Source of the DNA: CAZOEL01 sp964578835
GTDB taxonomy: Bacteria; Desulfobacterota; Syntrophobacteria; Syntrophobacterales; Syntrophobacteraceae
Length of the DNA: 64,000 nt
Assembly: GCA_964578835.1 (NCBI GenBank)
Contig: CAZOEL010000005.1
Span: 1 to 64,000, forward strand
Direction of reading: 5' to 3'
The position numbers and the translations under genes were made by a program. Shown here in pieces: positions 51,286 to 60,201 of this stretch; the first letter of the stretch is position 1, and every line of letters starts with the position of its first letter. Under the pieces are notes generated by a model. That model was given only the letters and a program-made list of their open reading frames with translations, was not told the DNA's origin and made no database searches.

Positions 51286-51603
51286 ATGAAGTGGAGTATG
51301 TCGATTTCAGTATGTCTATTTCTCGCGCTCTTTTTTTTCATGCCCTTCGCGGCGGGTACGGCCGTGGGCGGGGAAAATGTCGTGAGCGGAAAGGGCGAGA
51401 TAGTTTTCGTAGAGCTTGAAGGCGGCTTTTTCGGAATCATTGCTGATGATGGCCAACGATTTGACCCCATAAATCTTGACAGTGAGCTTCGAGTATCCGG
51501 TCTTAAGGTGCGCTTTTCCGGAACCGTGCGCAGGAATGTGATTGGAATTCACATGTGGGGGACGCCTCTTGAGCTCATTCAAATTGAGAAGCTCACGCCT
51601 TAG
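51286..51603 (+). CDS. Small exported protein, unknown function
   Basis: 105 residues with a signal peptide (VCLFLALFFFMPFAAGTA). The mature part is mostly beta: GKGEIVFVELEGGFFGIIAD, GQRFDPINLDSELRVSGLK, VRFSGTVRRNVIGIHMWGTP. It may adopt an OB-like barrel, as in small periplasmic proteins with a 'GIIADDG' turn. Convergent with the radical SAM gene. Function unknown. Confidence 0.7.
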   Translation: MKWSMSISVCLFLALFFFMPFAAGTAVGGENVVSGKGEIVFVELEGGFFGIIADDGQRFDPINLDSELRVSGLKVRFSGTVRRNVIGIHMWGTPLELIQIEKLTP

Positions 51604-51653
51604 AGGCTCTTGACTCAATCCCGCCATAGATCCGCAGAAGGCTTCAAATACGC

Positions 51654-52937
51654 TCATGAACCGGGATCCAGCGGCGGATTGAAGTAACCTGTTCTAAGAT
51701 TCGGGAAGCTTTCTTTCAGCCGGTTAATAAGCTTCCGGATTCCAATAGGTTTGTTCTTTCGTTCGAACTTCAGGCTTTTGAGATACCATTCGGGATCGAT
51801 ATTGAGATTGCGCATCTGGATGAGATCGAGATGGGTTTCCTCGATCAACTGGAGGAGGGATTCCCATTCAGCGTCGTCATCCGTAAAGCCCGGAAGAACA
51901 AAATAGTTTATGGAAGCAAACCCCCCGTGGCTCTTAACAGCTTTTATCGATTCCTTCACATCTTCGAACCGGTATCCCGCCGGGTTGAAATATGAATTGT
52001 AATATCGGGGCTGACAGCTGTTCATGCTCACGCGGATGCTGTCGAGGCCAGCCTTGCAAAGCTCCTTTACTTGCCCGGGAAGACTGCCGTTGGTATTGAG
52101 GTTGATGGTTCCGCGGCTGGTTGCCTTTCTCATCAAGAGAATCGCCTCTTTAAGAGTGGATGCCTGTAGGAGTGGCTCTCCTTCGCACCCTTGGCCGAAG
52201 CTCACGACCGCTCTGGGGGCCTTCTCCAGGTGTGGCGCTCCAACGCCGGCAATCTCTCCCGGACTTGGAACGAAGGAGATGCGGTCCTGCGTTGCGCAAA
52301 GATCCTGGCGCTCCTGTTTGCTGATGCATCCGAGGCAGCGCGCATTGCAGACGGGAGAAGTCGGAAGGGGGGCTTCCCAACGCTCCATGAACAGGTTTCT
52401 CGCTGCAGGACATCCATAAGTGAGAGCGCACTTGCCCAGGTGCTGGATGAGGCGATTACGCTGGTCTTGTTTCATGCGATGCTTCGCGTTGCGTTGAATC
52501 AGCTCCGGGTTGAAGTTATTGAAATCTTGCCGCTCGTCTTTGTCGACCCGAATTGCAGCGGTGACGAATTGCCCGTTTAGCCATCCGACGGCCGTATAGG
52601 CGAAGAGTGGCAGCAGAGGCGCCTTTGGCAGGGTTTTGAAGGCTGCAGAGTAGATCTGAGTATGGGCTGGGGCGATGAAAGCCGCTACGGCCTTTACTTG
52701 CTTCGCTGGGGAATAAGGGTCGTGAGAGAGAACCGAAAAGCGCTTCCGTTTCGGATGGTAACCGATCGGGAGGCGTGAAGGCAGAAGAAAAAGCTCGCTC
52801 CCCGGAGGAAGGGGAATCCATTCCCCTTGCTGGATTCGATAATGCTCCAGACCTGCAGCCCCAGCCATTTCCAGTTCGGGCCAGTCAATAATGTTGCCTT
52901 CTTCGTCTGCATAAACGAGGCAGGGTCTATTCTGCAT
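51654..52937 (-). CDS. Radical SAM protein
   Basis: 427 residues. The cluster motif is CNARCLGC (CxxxCxxC) near residue 200, preceded by an N-terminal region of about 190 residues of unclear fold. SAM-binding stretches SFGQGCEGEPLLQASTLKEA, INLNTNGSLP and ISVRVSMNS-type IRVSMNSCQPRYYNSYF follow. An extra cluster near ALTYGCPAA and ISKQERQDLC is possible. It is preceded by the deacetylase gene with an 11-bp overlap. The substrate may be a sugar or lipid of the envelope; inference from the neighbour. Confidence 0.85.
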   Translation of the reverse strand: MQNRPCLVYADEEGNIIDWPELEMAGAAGLEHYRIQQGEWIPLPPGSELFLLPSRLPIGYHPKRKRFSVLSHDPYSPAKQVKAVAAFIAPAHTQIYSAAFKTLPKAPLLPLFAYTAVGWLNGQFVTAAIRVDKDERQDFNNFNPELIQRNAKHRMKQDQRNRLIQHLGKCALTYGCPAARNLFMERWEAPLPTSPVCNARCLGCISKQERQDLCATQDRISFVPSPGEIAGVGAPHLEKAPRAVVSFGQGCEGEPLLQASTLKEAILLMRKATSRGTINLNTNGSLPGQVKELCKAGLDSIRVSMNSCQPRYYNSYFNPAGYRFEDVKESIKAVKSHGGFASINYFVLPGFTDDDAEWESLLQLIEETHLDLIQMRNLNIDPEWYLKSLKFERKNKPIGIRKLINRLKESFPNLRTGYFNPPLDPGS

Positions 52938-53781
52938 GTCCCTTGCCTATTATCTCCGAAAAGCCTTGAAGGCGCACTTTGAAACGTTTGCTCAGCAGAT
53001 AGAGCAGTTCGTCAAGGAACTCAAAGGCAAAAGAAGTCATACGGTGATGGTGGACCATAATTCCAGCGGGTTCTCTTTTGTGCTGAAGGCTGTTGAGCTC
53101 CTCCAGCAGATCTTTGAAATCTTCAGAGGGATCTTTGGCCTTTCGAGTGTGAAGGTCAATATGAATCCGGAGGTTTTTCAGCGTCGAAGGAGTCCTTGCG
53201 CCTCGAGGGAGCGGCCCGGCCAGGGATACGCCTTTGAACTCGAGTTGCTGAAGGGTTTTCAACGTTGTGTGAGACATTCTGTTCCACGGCGGAGAGAACA
53301 CCTCGACAAAACGATCGCCGAAGATTTCCTGCATCTTTTTGCGACCCTGCAATATGTCTCGGTACTGTTTATCGAAAGGACGCTGTTCGCCAAACTCGGA
53401 CTTCTTTCCGATTCTCTGCCAATTGACATGACGCCACCCGTGTTGATGCCATCCCCACAATGATTCGTCAAGGGGAGCAGCCTCGAAGAGCTGCTCTCGC
53501 CGGGCGGAGCTGATCCAGGCGGGAACGACAGCCATAGCCAATGGAACATTATGCGCCCTGAAAGTTCGACACATTTCTTCAAACGCCCGTCCGCCCGCTC
53601 CGATGTCATCGGCTCTGAAGAATATCGTCGGCGTATGACTGCCCGCGCCTCTTTCCAAAGCCGCAGCCAGTTGATTGCGCCAATCGGGCGGCGGCGTTCG
53701 CCATATGGCGGACGATTGGCGGGGGCAATAATTGTCGGGCAATTCCGATTCCCTGGATACTATAATGGGACCGCTGTCCAA
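52927..53781 (-). CDS. Polysaccharide deacetylase-like protein
   Basis: 284 residues. The metal motif FFRADDIGAGGRAF and the histidine pair in LWGWHQHGWRHVNW match the NodB-like/DUF2334 fold that removes N-acetyl or O-acetyl groups; FSPPWNRMS is the third motif and MVHHHRM the last. TTG start at 53781 with AAAGGAG about 9 bases upstream. Overlaps the radical SAM gene, so the two are one unit. Confidence 0.85.
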   Translation of the reverse strand: MDSGPIIVSRESELPDNYCPRQSSAIWRTPPPDWRNQLAAALERGAGSHTPTIFFRADDIGAGGRAFEEMCRTFRAHNVPLAMAVVPAWISSARREQLFEAAPLDESLWGWHQHGWRHVNWQRIGKKSEFGEQRPFDKQYRDILQGRKKMQEIFGDRFVEVFSPPWNRMSHTTLKTLQQLEFKGVSLAGPLPRGARTPSTLKNLRIHIDLHTRKAKDPSEDFKDLLEELNSLQHKREPAGIMVHHHRMTSFAFEFLDELLYLLSKRFKVRLQGFSEIIGKGHAE

Positions 53782-54004
53782 GATAATGCGCTCCTTTAGG
53801 TATCTATTTGAAAAGACAAAGCTATCTTCCTTTACTTCATCAAAGGAAAGAGAATCTTCGGAGTAAGTGGAATCATGAATTTTCTTTCCGGTCTTTTAGT
53901 CTTATAAGAGAGTGCGGCTTTCGTCAAGCTCTCGATGCCGCGCGGGAAGTATACTCAAGTTAGCATGGAAGTTCAAAAGGCGGGTTTGAAAGGATAATCT
54001 CAAA

Positions 54005-55252
54005 ATGCATGAGGGAAAGGAAACCGGCAACTATGGAAGCAAGGCTTACTGGAGGCATGTTAAGCGATATGTCCAGGCGCCGTCGCATCGCTTTGCGGTC
54101 ATTGCTCAGCCCTCGTTGATTCCCCTGTGCAAAGAGGAGTTGATTGGCCTGGGAATAAAGGAGCCGAGGGAAACGGAAGCAGGAGTGGAATTCGAAGGCA
54201 AGCTTTCCGCCTGTTATCTGTCAAACCTTTGGCTGAGAACGGCCGGGCGCATTCTTTGTCGTCTCGAGTCCTTCAGGGCCGGGATCAATGAAGAGTTGTT
54301 CCATAAGGTCTATGCGACGCCATGGGAATTATGGCTCGACGCTGGAATTCCCCTTGATGTGAAGGCTTATGTGGAGCGATCCCGCATCCAGCATGAGGGA
54401 ATTGTTGCGGAAACTGTTTATCAGGCTATGGCGAGAAGGTTTCGAGAGTATGGAGAAGCCTCGCCGTCCAGATGGCGGTCTCAGACAGAGGGCGCTGTGG
54501 ATGATCCGGATAGGGATGAAGCTCTTTCGCCACATAGACAGCGCGTGCTAGTTCATCTGCACGAAAACCACTGCCGAATAAGCCTTGATTCTTCAGGCGC
54601 CCTTCTGCACCGGAGAGGCTACCGTAAGCAGCATACGGGCGCGCCGTTGCGAGAGACGCTAGCTGCCGCAATACTTATGAAGTCCGGCTGGAAGGGCGAT
54701 ATTCCGCTTGTTGACGGCATGTGTGGGGCGGGAACTTTTGCGATAGAGGCGGCCTTGGCTGCGCGACGCATTGCTCCCGGTCTGCGTAGGCCTTTTATGT
54801 TTGAACGATGGCCGGGAGTAGAGACGAAGACATGGGATTATCTTCGGCGGATGGCTGGAGAAAAGGCGATCGATCGTTGTCCTGCCGGCATTGTGGCGAT
54901 CGATCGTGCGCAGGAAGCCATCGAGGCGGCTCGTTGCAACAGCGGGAATGCAGGAGTTTGCGAGGATATTCGATGGGAGCGCATGGATTTCTTCCGCTTT
55001 GAGCCCAAGCAGCACAATCTTCAGCCTGGTCTTCTGGTGCTGAACCCTCCCTATGGGAAACGGCTCGAGAGCGAAGGGGCCGAGCTCTACCGTAATTTAG
55101 GGGCTCATATTCGACGAACGTTCCAAGGATGGCGATTCGCTATCATGGCTCCCGACAGGTCGCTGGCCATAGGGCTAAAGCTTGGCTCAATGCGCTTGTG
55201 GAATGTAACCCACGGCGGCTTGCCCATAGTGGTGGCCCTGGGTAAAGCTTGA
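54005..55252 (+). CDS. RlmL-like rRNA (guanine-N2) methyltransferase
   Basis: 415 residues. A short THUMP-type RNA-binding region near residues 65-180 is followed by the SAM-dependent domain: PLVDGMCGAGTFAIEAALAA, ending with catalytic LVLNPPYGKRLESEG. This matches the N-terminal half of E. coli RlmL (m2G2445) or TrmN-like enzymes. No RlmK half is attached. Single gene. Confidence 0.85.
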   Translation: MHEGKETGNYGSKAYWRHVKRYVQAPSHRFAVIAQPSLIPLCKEELIGLGIKEPRETEAGVEFEGKLSACYLSNLWLRTAGRILCRLESFRAGINEELFHKVYATPWELWLDAGIPLDVKAYVERSRIQHEGIVAETVYQAMARRFREYGEASPSRWRSQTEGAVDDPDRDEALSPHRQRVLVHLHENHCRISLDSSGALLHRRGYRKQHTGAPLRETLAAAILMKSGWKGDIPLVDGMCGAGTFAIEAALAARRIAPGLRRPFMFERWPGVETKTWDYLRRMAGEKAIDRCPAGIVAIDRAQEAIEAARCNSGNAGVCEDIRWERMDFFRFEPKQHNLQPGLLVLNPPYGKRLESEGAELYRNLGAHIRRTFQGWRFAIMAPDRSLAIGLKLGSMRLWNVTHGGLPIVVALGKA

Positions 55253-55596
55253 CATTGCTCATCTACCGGTTGGCAAGGAACGGAAGCGAATTTCCCTTGA
55301 CTGATCATTCATACGCCTGCATATAAATATCATCTTAGCCAAACGGAGCGAGCAGGCAGTTGAGGTGAATGGAGGCGGAGCGCTCGAATTGCTTCGTGCT
55401 TTTCTTTTCTCATTCTGGAGCAGGGATGGGACTTCCGTGTGGCTTGCCGACCGATCTCTCATTGCATGCTTATTGCATTGCCTGGATCTCTGAGATAATC
55501 TTCTGTCATGGGATGCTCGCATCTGGCCTGCCTTAGCTTGCAGGTTCGGAGCATCCGGCTTTTGATGAATGGACAACGCAATGCAAGGAGTGAGAA
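55253..55596. other. Intergenic region with a possible promoter
   Basis: 344 bases. TTGACT at 55297-55302 and TATAAA at 55322-55327 give a plausible promoter with a long 19-bp spacer. AAGGAG at 55585-55590 is the ribosome binding site of the next gene. Nothing else noticed. Confidence 0.4.
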
Positions 55597-56262
55597 GTGA
55601 AATTCTTCTGTCCCTCGTGCCGAGTGACCTTTTCTGTGCCTGATGACAGAATACCCGTGGGAAAAGAAGTGAAGATCCTATGTCCCAAATGTCGGACCCG
55701 GGTGGAGAAGATGGATGAGCCGACGATGGACGATCTCCCTTCGGCGGAATCCCCCGCTTTTTATGAAAGTTCCTCCGGGGACGAAAATGAGGATGCATTC
55801 AGCGCCGACTTCGATATGGTGGAGGAAGGGGCGAGCATTGCGCTCATTTGCAGTTCAGATATCGAACGGGCTGAAAAGATGGAGAGTCTGCTCAAGCAGA
55901 TAAACTTCCATGTTAAAATTGCCTCCAATGAAAAAGCCGCTTTGGAATGCATCCACGGACATCGGCTTGATCTTGTTGTCCTCGATGAGCGTTACGGCGC
56001 AACGAAGCAGGCTGCCGACGCCATGCTTCTTCAGCATATCCAGCTTTTGCCCATGCATGTGCGCAGACAATTCTTTCTGTGCCTTCTAAGCGACTCCGTG
56101 CAGACCTCGAACCAATTACTGGGATTCCGCATGGGGGTTGATTTGATCCTAAACACAAAAGATTTGGACAGAATAAAGGTCGTTCTGGTTCGAGCGATGA
56201 AAGACCACAAGCATTTCTACAGGGTGTACGCCGAAGAGATGGAAAGAAGGGGTCAATTCTAA
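55597..56262 (+). CDS. Zinc-ribbon protein with degenerate receiver-like domain
   Basis: 221 residues. Residues 1-40 are an MJ0042-like zinc ribbon (FFCPSCRVTFSVPDDR then ILCPKCRTRVEK). After an acidic linker, residues 80-200 look like a CheY fold: IALICSSDIERAEKMESLLK, LDLVVLDERYGATKQ with an Asp at the phospho-site. The usual acidic pair at the first strand is reduced to one Asp, and the Lys motif is absent (VDLILNTKDL). It may work without phosphorylation. Followed by a small gene and the adenosyltransferase. Confidence 0.7.
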   Translation: MKFFCPSCRVTFSVPDDRIPVGKEVKILCPKCRTRVEKMDEPTMDDLPSAESPAFYESSSGDENEDAFSADFDMVEEGASIALICSSDIERAEKMESLLKQINFHVKIASNEKAALECIHGHRLDLVVLDERYGATKQAADAMLLQHIQLLPMHVRRQFFLCLLSDSVQTSNQLLGFRMGVDLILNTKDLDRIKVVLVRAMKDHKHFYRVYAEEMERRGQF

Positions 56263-56279
56263 CCTGAAAGAATCCCATC

Positions 56280-56576
56280 ATGATTTCGAACCGTTTTCAC
56301 CAGGGGCAGGGATGCAGGCATCTGCGTTTGCGGGTGGAAAGCTGCGTCAATACCATTTTGGACCTGCATAGGAAGCTGGGAGAAGGCAAGATCAAACCTG
56401 AGATAATCGAGCACTTTGAAAAGCTCAAGGAATCCCTCTCCTATGTTACGGACGATACTGTCGATGAGACGGACATCTATCGGATAGAGCAGGCGACAAA
56501 TCAACTCCTCGATGAGATAAGAATAACCTTTGGAGATGAAAAGATAGGCTTGATCTTTGACGAACGTCCCCATTGA
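56280..56576 (+). CDS. Small hypothetical protein
   Basis: 98 residues, soluble, helical (VNTILDLHRKLGEGKIKPEI, then FEKLKESLSYVTDDTVDETD) with no signal. Starts 17 bp after the zinc-ribbon gene and probably belongs to the same unit. No recognised domain. Confidence 0.65.
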   Translation: MISNRFHQGQGCRHLRLRVESCVNTILDLHRKLGEGKIKPEIIEHFEKLKESLSYVTDDTVDETDIYRIEQATNQLLDEIRITFGDEKIGLIFDERPH

Positions 56577-56618
56577 TGGCTGCATGCAAAGGATGCGACA
56601 AGAGAAGGATTCATAAAG

Positions 56619-57137
56619 ATGGCGGTTTTTACTTTCTCCAGGAAGGGAGATCGAGGAGAGACGAGCCTGCTTACCGGTGAAAGGGTATCAAAAGCAAGTC
56701 TTCGTCCGGAGGCTTATGGGACCTTGGATGAAGCAAGCTCGGTTTTAGGGATGGCAAAGGTGTTTACACAAAACGAAAGTATCCGGCAAATGATCGGACT
56801 GATTCAGGAGGATCTGCTTCTTCTTGGAGCTGAGCTCTCGTGCGTGGGAGAAAAACGGGACAATTGGACAATCGGTTCCGATCGAACCGAGAGGCTTGAG
56901 GAATGGATCGAGAGATTGCAGCTCGAGGCGCCGTTGCCGCGCCAGTTCATACTTCCAGGGGGCAATGCCGCGAGCGCTTCGATCGATCTCGCTCGGACCA
57001 TTATCCGCAGGGCTGAGCGGCGTGTGGTTGCCTTGAAAGAGGATGGAGCTTTCGATACTCCCGAGGGGCTTCGTTATTTGAACCGGTTGGCGGATTTTCT
57101 TTTTACTCTCGCCCGCTACGCGGATAAAAAAGGTTGA
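56619..57137 (+). CDS. Cob(I)alamin adenosyltransferase, PduO type
   Basis: 172 residues. Adds the adenosyl group to cobalamin. FSRKGDRGETSLLTGERVSK is the ATP-binding N-terminus of the PduO/EutT-like trimeric family; ARTIIRRAERRVVALKED and YLNRLADFLFTLARYADKK finish it. Fits with the B12-dependent operon at 2-8 kb, though they are far apart. Confidence 0.9.
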   Translation: MAVFTFSRKGDRGETSLLTGERVSKASLRPEAYGTLDEASSVLGMAKVFTQNESIRQMIGLIQEDLLLLGAELSCVGEKRDNWTIGSDRTERLEEWIERLQLEAPLPRQFILPGGNAASASIDLARTIIRRAERRVVALKEDGAFDTPEGLRYLNRLADFLFTLARYADKKG

Positions 57138-57358
57138 TTTCAGGCCGAACAATTATTCGTCCGTTTACCAGTTTTCGTTCAATTCCGCTTCCGAGTTTGT
57201 GATTGCCATCCTTGCTGAAAATAGTTTATATGTCTGTCTTTAATCATTTAGGCGCGCTTCTTACTTTAAGGATGGACTTGTTTCGCCTCGGCGCCCAATG
57301 AGCCTGCGTATGGGGCAAGCCAGGCTGGAGCGCTTATCACATTACGGAGGAGGGCCTG

Positions 57359-57709
57359 ATGGCTCGAGTAACAATTGAGGATTGTCTGAAGAACGTCGAT
57401 AGCCGGTTTTCCCTGGTGCATCTTGCTGTTAGACGCGTTTTACAGTTGCGCGGCGGAATTCCGTCGCTTGTGAATGCGCCAAAGAATAAAGAGATAGTCG
57501 TTGCATTGCGTGAGATTGCGGCTGGAAAAGCCACCACGGAGAACATCCGGCAATTGGAAGATGTGAGGGGGTTGCATGACGTGGTTTCGCGCGCCAAGGA
57601 AGATGCTACCCGGCGTGAGGTCGAAGAAATTGTCGAAGACGCTACTCGTTTTGATGTTTCCATGGAATATCCGGGAGACGAACAGATCATAGAACAGGAT
57701 GAGGAATAG
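57359..57709 (+). CDS. rpoZ: RNA polymerase omega subunit
   Basis: 116 residues. MARVTIEDCLKNVDSRFSLV and KNKEIVVALREIAAGKATTE are the family blocks. The acidic tail beyond residue 75 (VSRAKEDATRREVEEIVEDA) is longer than in E. coli. GGAGGAGGG precedes the start. Followed by a small gene of unknown role. Confidence 0.9.
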   Translation: MARVTIEDCLKNVDSRFSLVHLAVRRVLQLRGGIPSLVNAPKNKEIVVALREIAAGKATTENIRQLEDVRGLHDVVSRAKEDATRREVEEIVEDATRFDVSMEYPGDEQIIEQDEE

Positions 57710-57775
57710 GGATAGACGCCGCAAGGTCCATCGGCTTTGTCTGTTTTTTCCGGCAGTCGGCTTGGGAGCTTTTTT

Positions 57776-58153
57776 ATGGCTAGAAAGAACTCGATGAGTT
57801 GTCTTGAAAAAAGAGACCTTCTCAATCAATCCGCCGTTTCCGTGGAGACTTTGAAGCGTTGGGGCCGATCCTTTGAGGAATCGGACATGATCTACGATGC
57901 AGTGAGCTTCTATGAAAAAGCGAACGATCGCGAATCTCTGTCAAGGCTGCGCGAGGATGCTCGCGGAGAAGGAAATGTCATGTTGTTCAAGCGTCTTTGC
58001 CAATTGACCGGGCATGAGCCCGATCAGAAGGAATGGATGCTTCTTGCGCAGCAAGCGGAACAGATGGGTAAGCACCTGTTTGCCGCAGAGGCTTATCGTC
58101 GCTCTGGAGATGATGCTGCGGCCGAGCGGTGCGTGGCTTCCCTTCGGGGGTGA
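57776..58153 (+). CDS. Hypothetical protein, helical repeat-like
   Basis: 125 residues, soluble, alpha-helical with a TPR-like look (SFYEKANDRESLSRLREDAR, then LLAQQAEQMGKHLFAAEAYR). ATG 57776 follows GGGAGC at about 7 bases; the frame is open to 57737. Directly after rpoZ. Function unknown. Confidence 0.65.
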   Translation: MARKNSMSCLEKRDLLNQSAVSVETLKRWGRSFEESDMIYDAVSFYEKANDRESLSRLREDARGEGNVMLFKRLCQLTGHEPDQKEWMLLAQQAEQMGKHLFAAEAYRRSGDDAAAERCVASLRG

Positions 58154-58680
58154 TGCGCTTTGATTGGGGCTCCAGGTTTTTTGACTGACGACTACTGGGC
58201 CGTCAACATCGTATTTTCCGGTTGATGCGGGCCCCCTCTCCCTCAGGGAGAGGGTCGGGGTGAGGGAAGTATTCTTCTATAAAAGAGTATTTCCCCCATC
58301 CTTGCCCTCTCCCTCAGTAAGAGGGAAAGACCGCAGCCGGAAAATTCAAAGCTGACAGCCCACCAGCCTCATTGTCGATCGTGTTATGCGTCTTCCTGCC
58401 TTTGTCCATATGCCGCGGGTGCGGCTTTCATCGGTAATCGCCCCTATCCTGGAAAGGTGCGCGCGTGTTTTGTGCATTTGGGTTATCTTCATACTGTCCG
58501 GGTCCAGGCTTGACAAGTCCGGTAAGTATGTTTACGAATTCTGTGGCTCATCCGGATGAGGAAGGAAATTGCGCTTCCCTTTCGCCGAGGGCGATATGGG
58601 CTGTTGATCTTTCGGATTGAGATTTTGCCGGGTTTTTAGGTTATATGGTTTGTAATAATCCAGTTAGGAATGGAAGTGAA
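58154..58680. other. Intergenic region holding a paired repeat
   Basis: About 530 bases between the helical protein and dnaJ with no gene seen. The repeat at 58231-58330 occupies part of it. The rest has no clear promoter for dnaJ; no CIRCE element (TTAGCACTC-N9-GAGTGCTAA) was found. Confidence 0.45.
58231..58330. repeat. REP-like palindrome, two copies in inverted orientation
   Basis: CCCTCTCCCT/AGGGAGAGGG at 58234-58254 followed by TCGGGGTGAGGG; a diverged second copy lies inverted at about 58291-58327. It resembles a common dispersed 'CTCTCCC' repeat in Proteobacteria. Could stop transcription in either direction. Confidence 0.7.
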
Positions 58681-59832
58681 ATGGATAAAAGGGACTACTA
58701 TGAAGTCTTAGGCGTTACTCGCCAGTCGGGTGAAGAGGAGATAAAGAAGGCCTATAGAAAGCTGGCCTTACAATATCATCCGGACAGGAACCCTGGCAGC
58801 AAAGAGGCCGAGGAGCGCTTCAAGGAGGCGGCTGAAGCCTATGAAGTGATCAGGGACCCCCAGAAGCGCAAGATTTACGATGCCTACGGCCATGAGGGAC
58901 TCAGCGGCGCTGGGTTTAGTGGATTCAGAGGCTTTGATGATATCTTTAGCTCCTTTGGCGATGTTTTCCAGGAATTCTTCTCATTCGGATTTGGCGGCGG
59001 AGGCCCCCGCCAGCGCACCGCGGCTCGTCCCGGTGAAGATCTTCTCTACGATCTCACTCTTACCTTTGAAGAAGCTGTCTTCGGCACCGAAAAAGAAATA
59101 CAGATCGATACAATGTTGATTTGTGAAGCCTGCGGGGGCGCAGGCGCCGAGCCGGGCACTCGGGAGACCATATGCCCATCCTGCCAGGGAAGCGGTCAGG
59201 TCGTGCAGACTCAGGGATTCTTCCGGATCAGCACGAGTTGCGCTCGCTGTCAGGGCTCCGGGAAAGTGCTCGTATCTCCTTGCAAACAATGCCAGGGACA
59301 GGGGCGGGTGCGAGGGAAAAGGAAAGTGCAGGTTAAGGTGCCTGCCGGGGTGGATGCAGGAACCCGCCTTCGCTTGAGAAGCGAAGGGGAAAGCGGTTAC
59401 CGCAGTGGACAGCCTGGCGACCTCTATGTTCGCCTCAACGTTGAGCCGCATGTGTTTTTCGATCGGGATGGGGACAATCTTTACGGGAAAATCTCAATCT
59501 CGTTTATTCAGGCGATTCTTGGCGATCAGATAGAAGTTCCAACCCTCGAGAACGGGAAGACGATTCGTATCGAGCCCGGGACTCAACCCGGATCTGTTAT
59601 CCGATTTGCCGGCGAGGGCGTGCCGCGCCTTAGAGGCTATGGCAAAGGGGACCTCTTTATCGAAGTGGAGGTCAAGATTCCCAAAAACATTACGCCTCGT
59701 CAGGAAGAACTGCTTCGGGAATTTGATCATCAGGAAAAGGCTGAGCCAAAGAACAAGAAGTGGCCTTGGCATCGTCGAAAAGAGCGTACTCGAGAAGCTG
59801 TGGCGGATGTAGCCCAAGAGGCGCACACTTGA
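58681..59832 (+). CDS. dnaJ: Chaperone DnaJ
   Basis: 383 residues, Hsp40 co-chaperone. J domain DYYEVLGVTRQSGEEEIKKA with HPD in YHPDRNPGS, a Gly/Phe region (SGFRGFDDIFSSFGD), four CxxCxGxG-type zinc motifs (CEACGGAG, CPSCQGSG, CARCQGSG, CKQCQGQG), and the C-terminal peptide-binding part. ATG 58681 is the family start; the frame is open to 58645. Confidence 0.96.
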   Translation: MDKRDYYEVLGVTRQSGEEEIKKAYRKLALQYHPDRNPGSKEAEERFKEAAEAYEVIRDPQKRKIYDAYGHEGLSGAGFSGFRGFDDIFSSFGDVFQEFFSFGFGGGGPRQRTAARPGEDLLYDLTLTFEEAVFGTEKEIQIDTMLICEACGGAGAEPGTRETICPSCQGSGQVVQTQGFFRISTSCARCQGSGKVLVSPCKQCQGQGRVRGKRKVQVKVPAGVDAGTRLRLRSEGESGYRSGQPGDLYVRLNVEPHVFFDRDGDNLYGKISISFIQAILGDQIEVPTLENGKTIRIEPGTQPGSVIRFAGEGVPRLRGYGKGDLFIEVEVKIPKNITPRQEELLREFDHQEKAEPKNKKWPWHRRKERTREAVADVAQEAHT

Positions 59833-59862
59833 GTTTTTTTTCGGGAAGAGGAGGAATGACGG

Positions 59863-60072
59863 GTGCCCGGTAGGGGAAATGTCGGACAGTATAAGGACTT
59901 CAGCGCTTCGGCGCTCTACTGCGCTCGTTGTAAAAGGGCCATGCCCGTGAGAAGTCGCTTGCTGCTGGTTTTAGCGGACGGGGAATTGCACGAATACCTT
60001 TGCCAGGCATGCGGGGCGTCACTGGGGACTAAAACGGTTCGAGAGAACCGTCCAACCATCTTTATGCCTTGA
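59863..60072 (+). CDS. Small zinc-ribbon-like protein
   Basis: 69 residues. Two CxxC pairs, YCARCKRAM and YLCQACGASL, about 35 residues apart, suggest zinc binding. GTG 59863 follows GGAGGAATGACGG. 31 bp after dnaJ; a strong terminator lies just after it. Unknown role, possibly a small partner of the chaperone. Confidence 0.65.
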   Translation: MPGRGNVGQYKDFSASALYCARCKRAMPVRSRLLLVLADGELHEYLCQACGASLGTKTVRENRPTIFMP

Positions 60073-60081
60073 TCGATCAAG

Positions 60082-60142
60082 CCCATAAGAACGCCAAAAA
60101 CGCCGGGCCTCAAAATTTATCCGGCGTTTTTGGCGTTTTTAT
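60082..60142 (+). terminator. Rho-independent terminator, long perfect stem
   Basis: AACGCCAAAAACGCCGG (60090-60106) pairs perfectly with CCGGCGTTTTTGGCGTT (60121-60137), followed by TTTATGG; outer CCATAA/TTATGG extends the stem. Ends the dnaJ unit; symmetric, so it could also work on the other strand. Confidence 0.9.
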
Positions 60143-60201
60143 GGTTTGGGCGTCAGTTATGAGCAATTCTTCAGCATGTTTGAAAGAGAGGAATATGTAA
60201 G

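Noticed and set aside
58231..58330. CRISPR array
   Set aside because: Only two inverted, diverged palindromes are present, with no regular spacer pattern and no cas genes anywhere in the window.
58154..58680. CIRCE heat-shock operator in front of dnaJ
   Set aside because: The inverted repeat TTAGCACTC-N9-GAGTGCTAA was not found.
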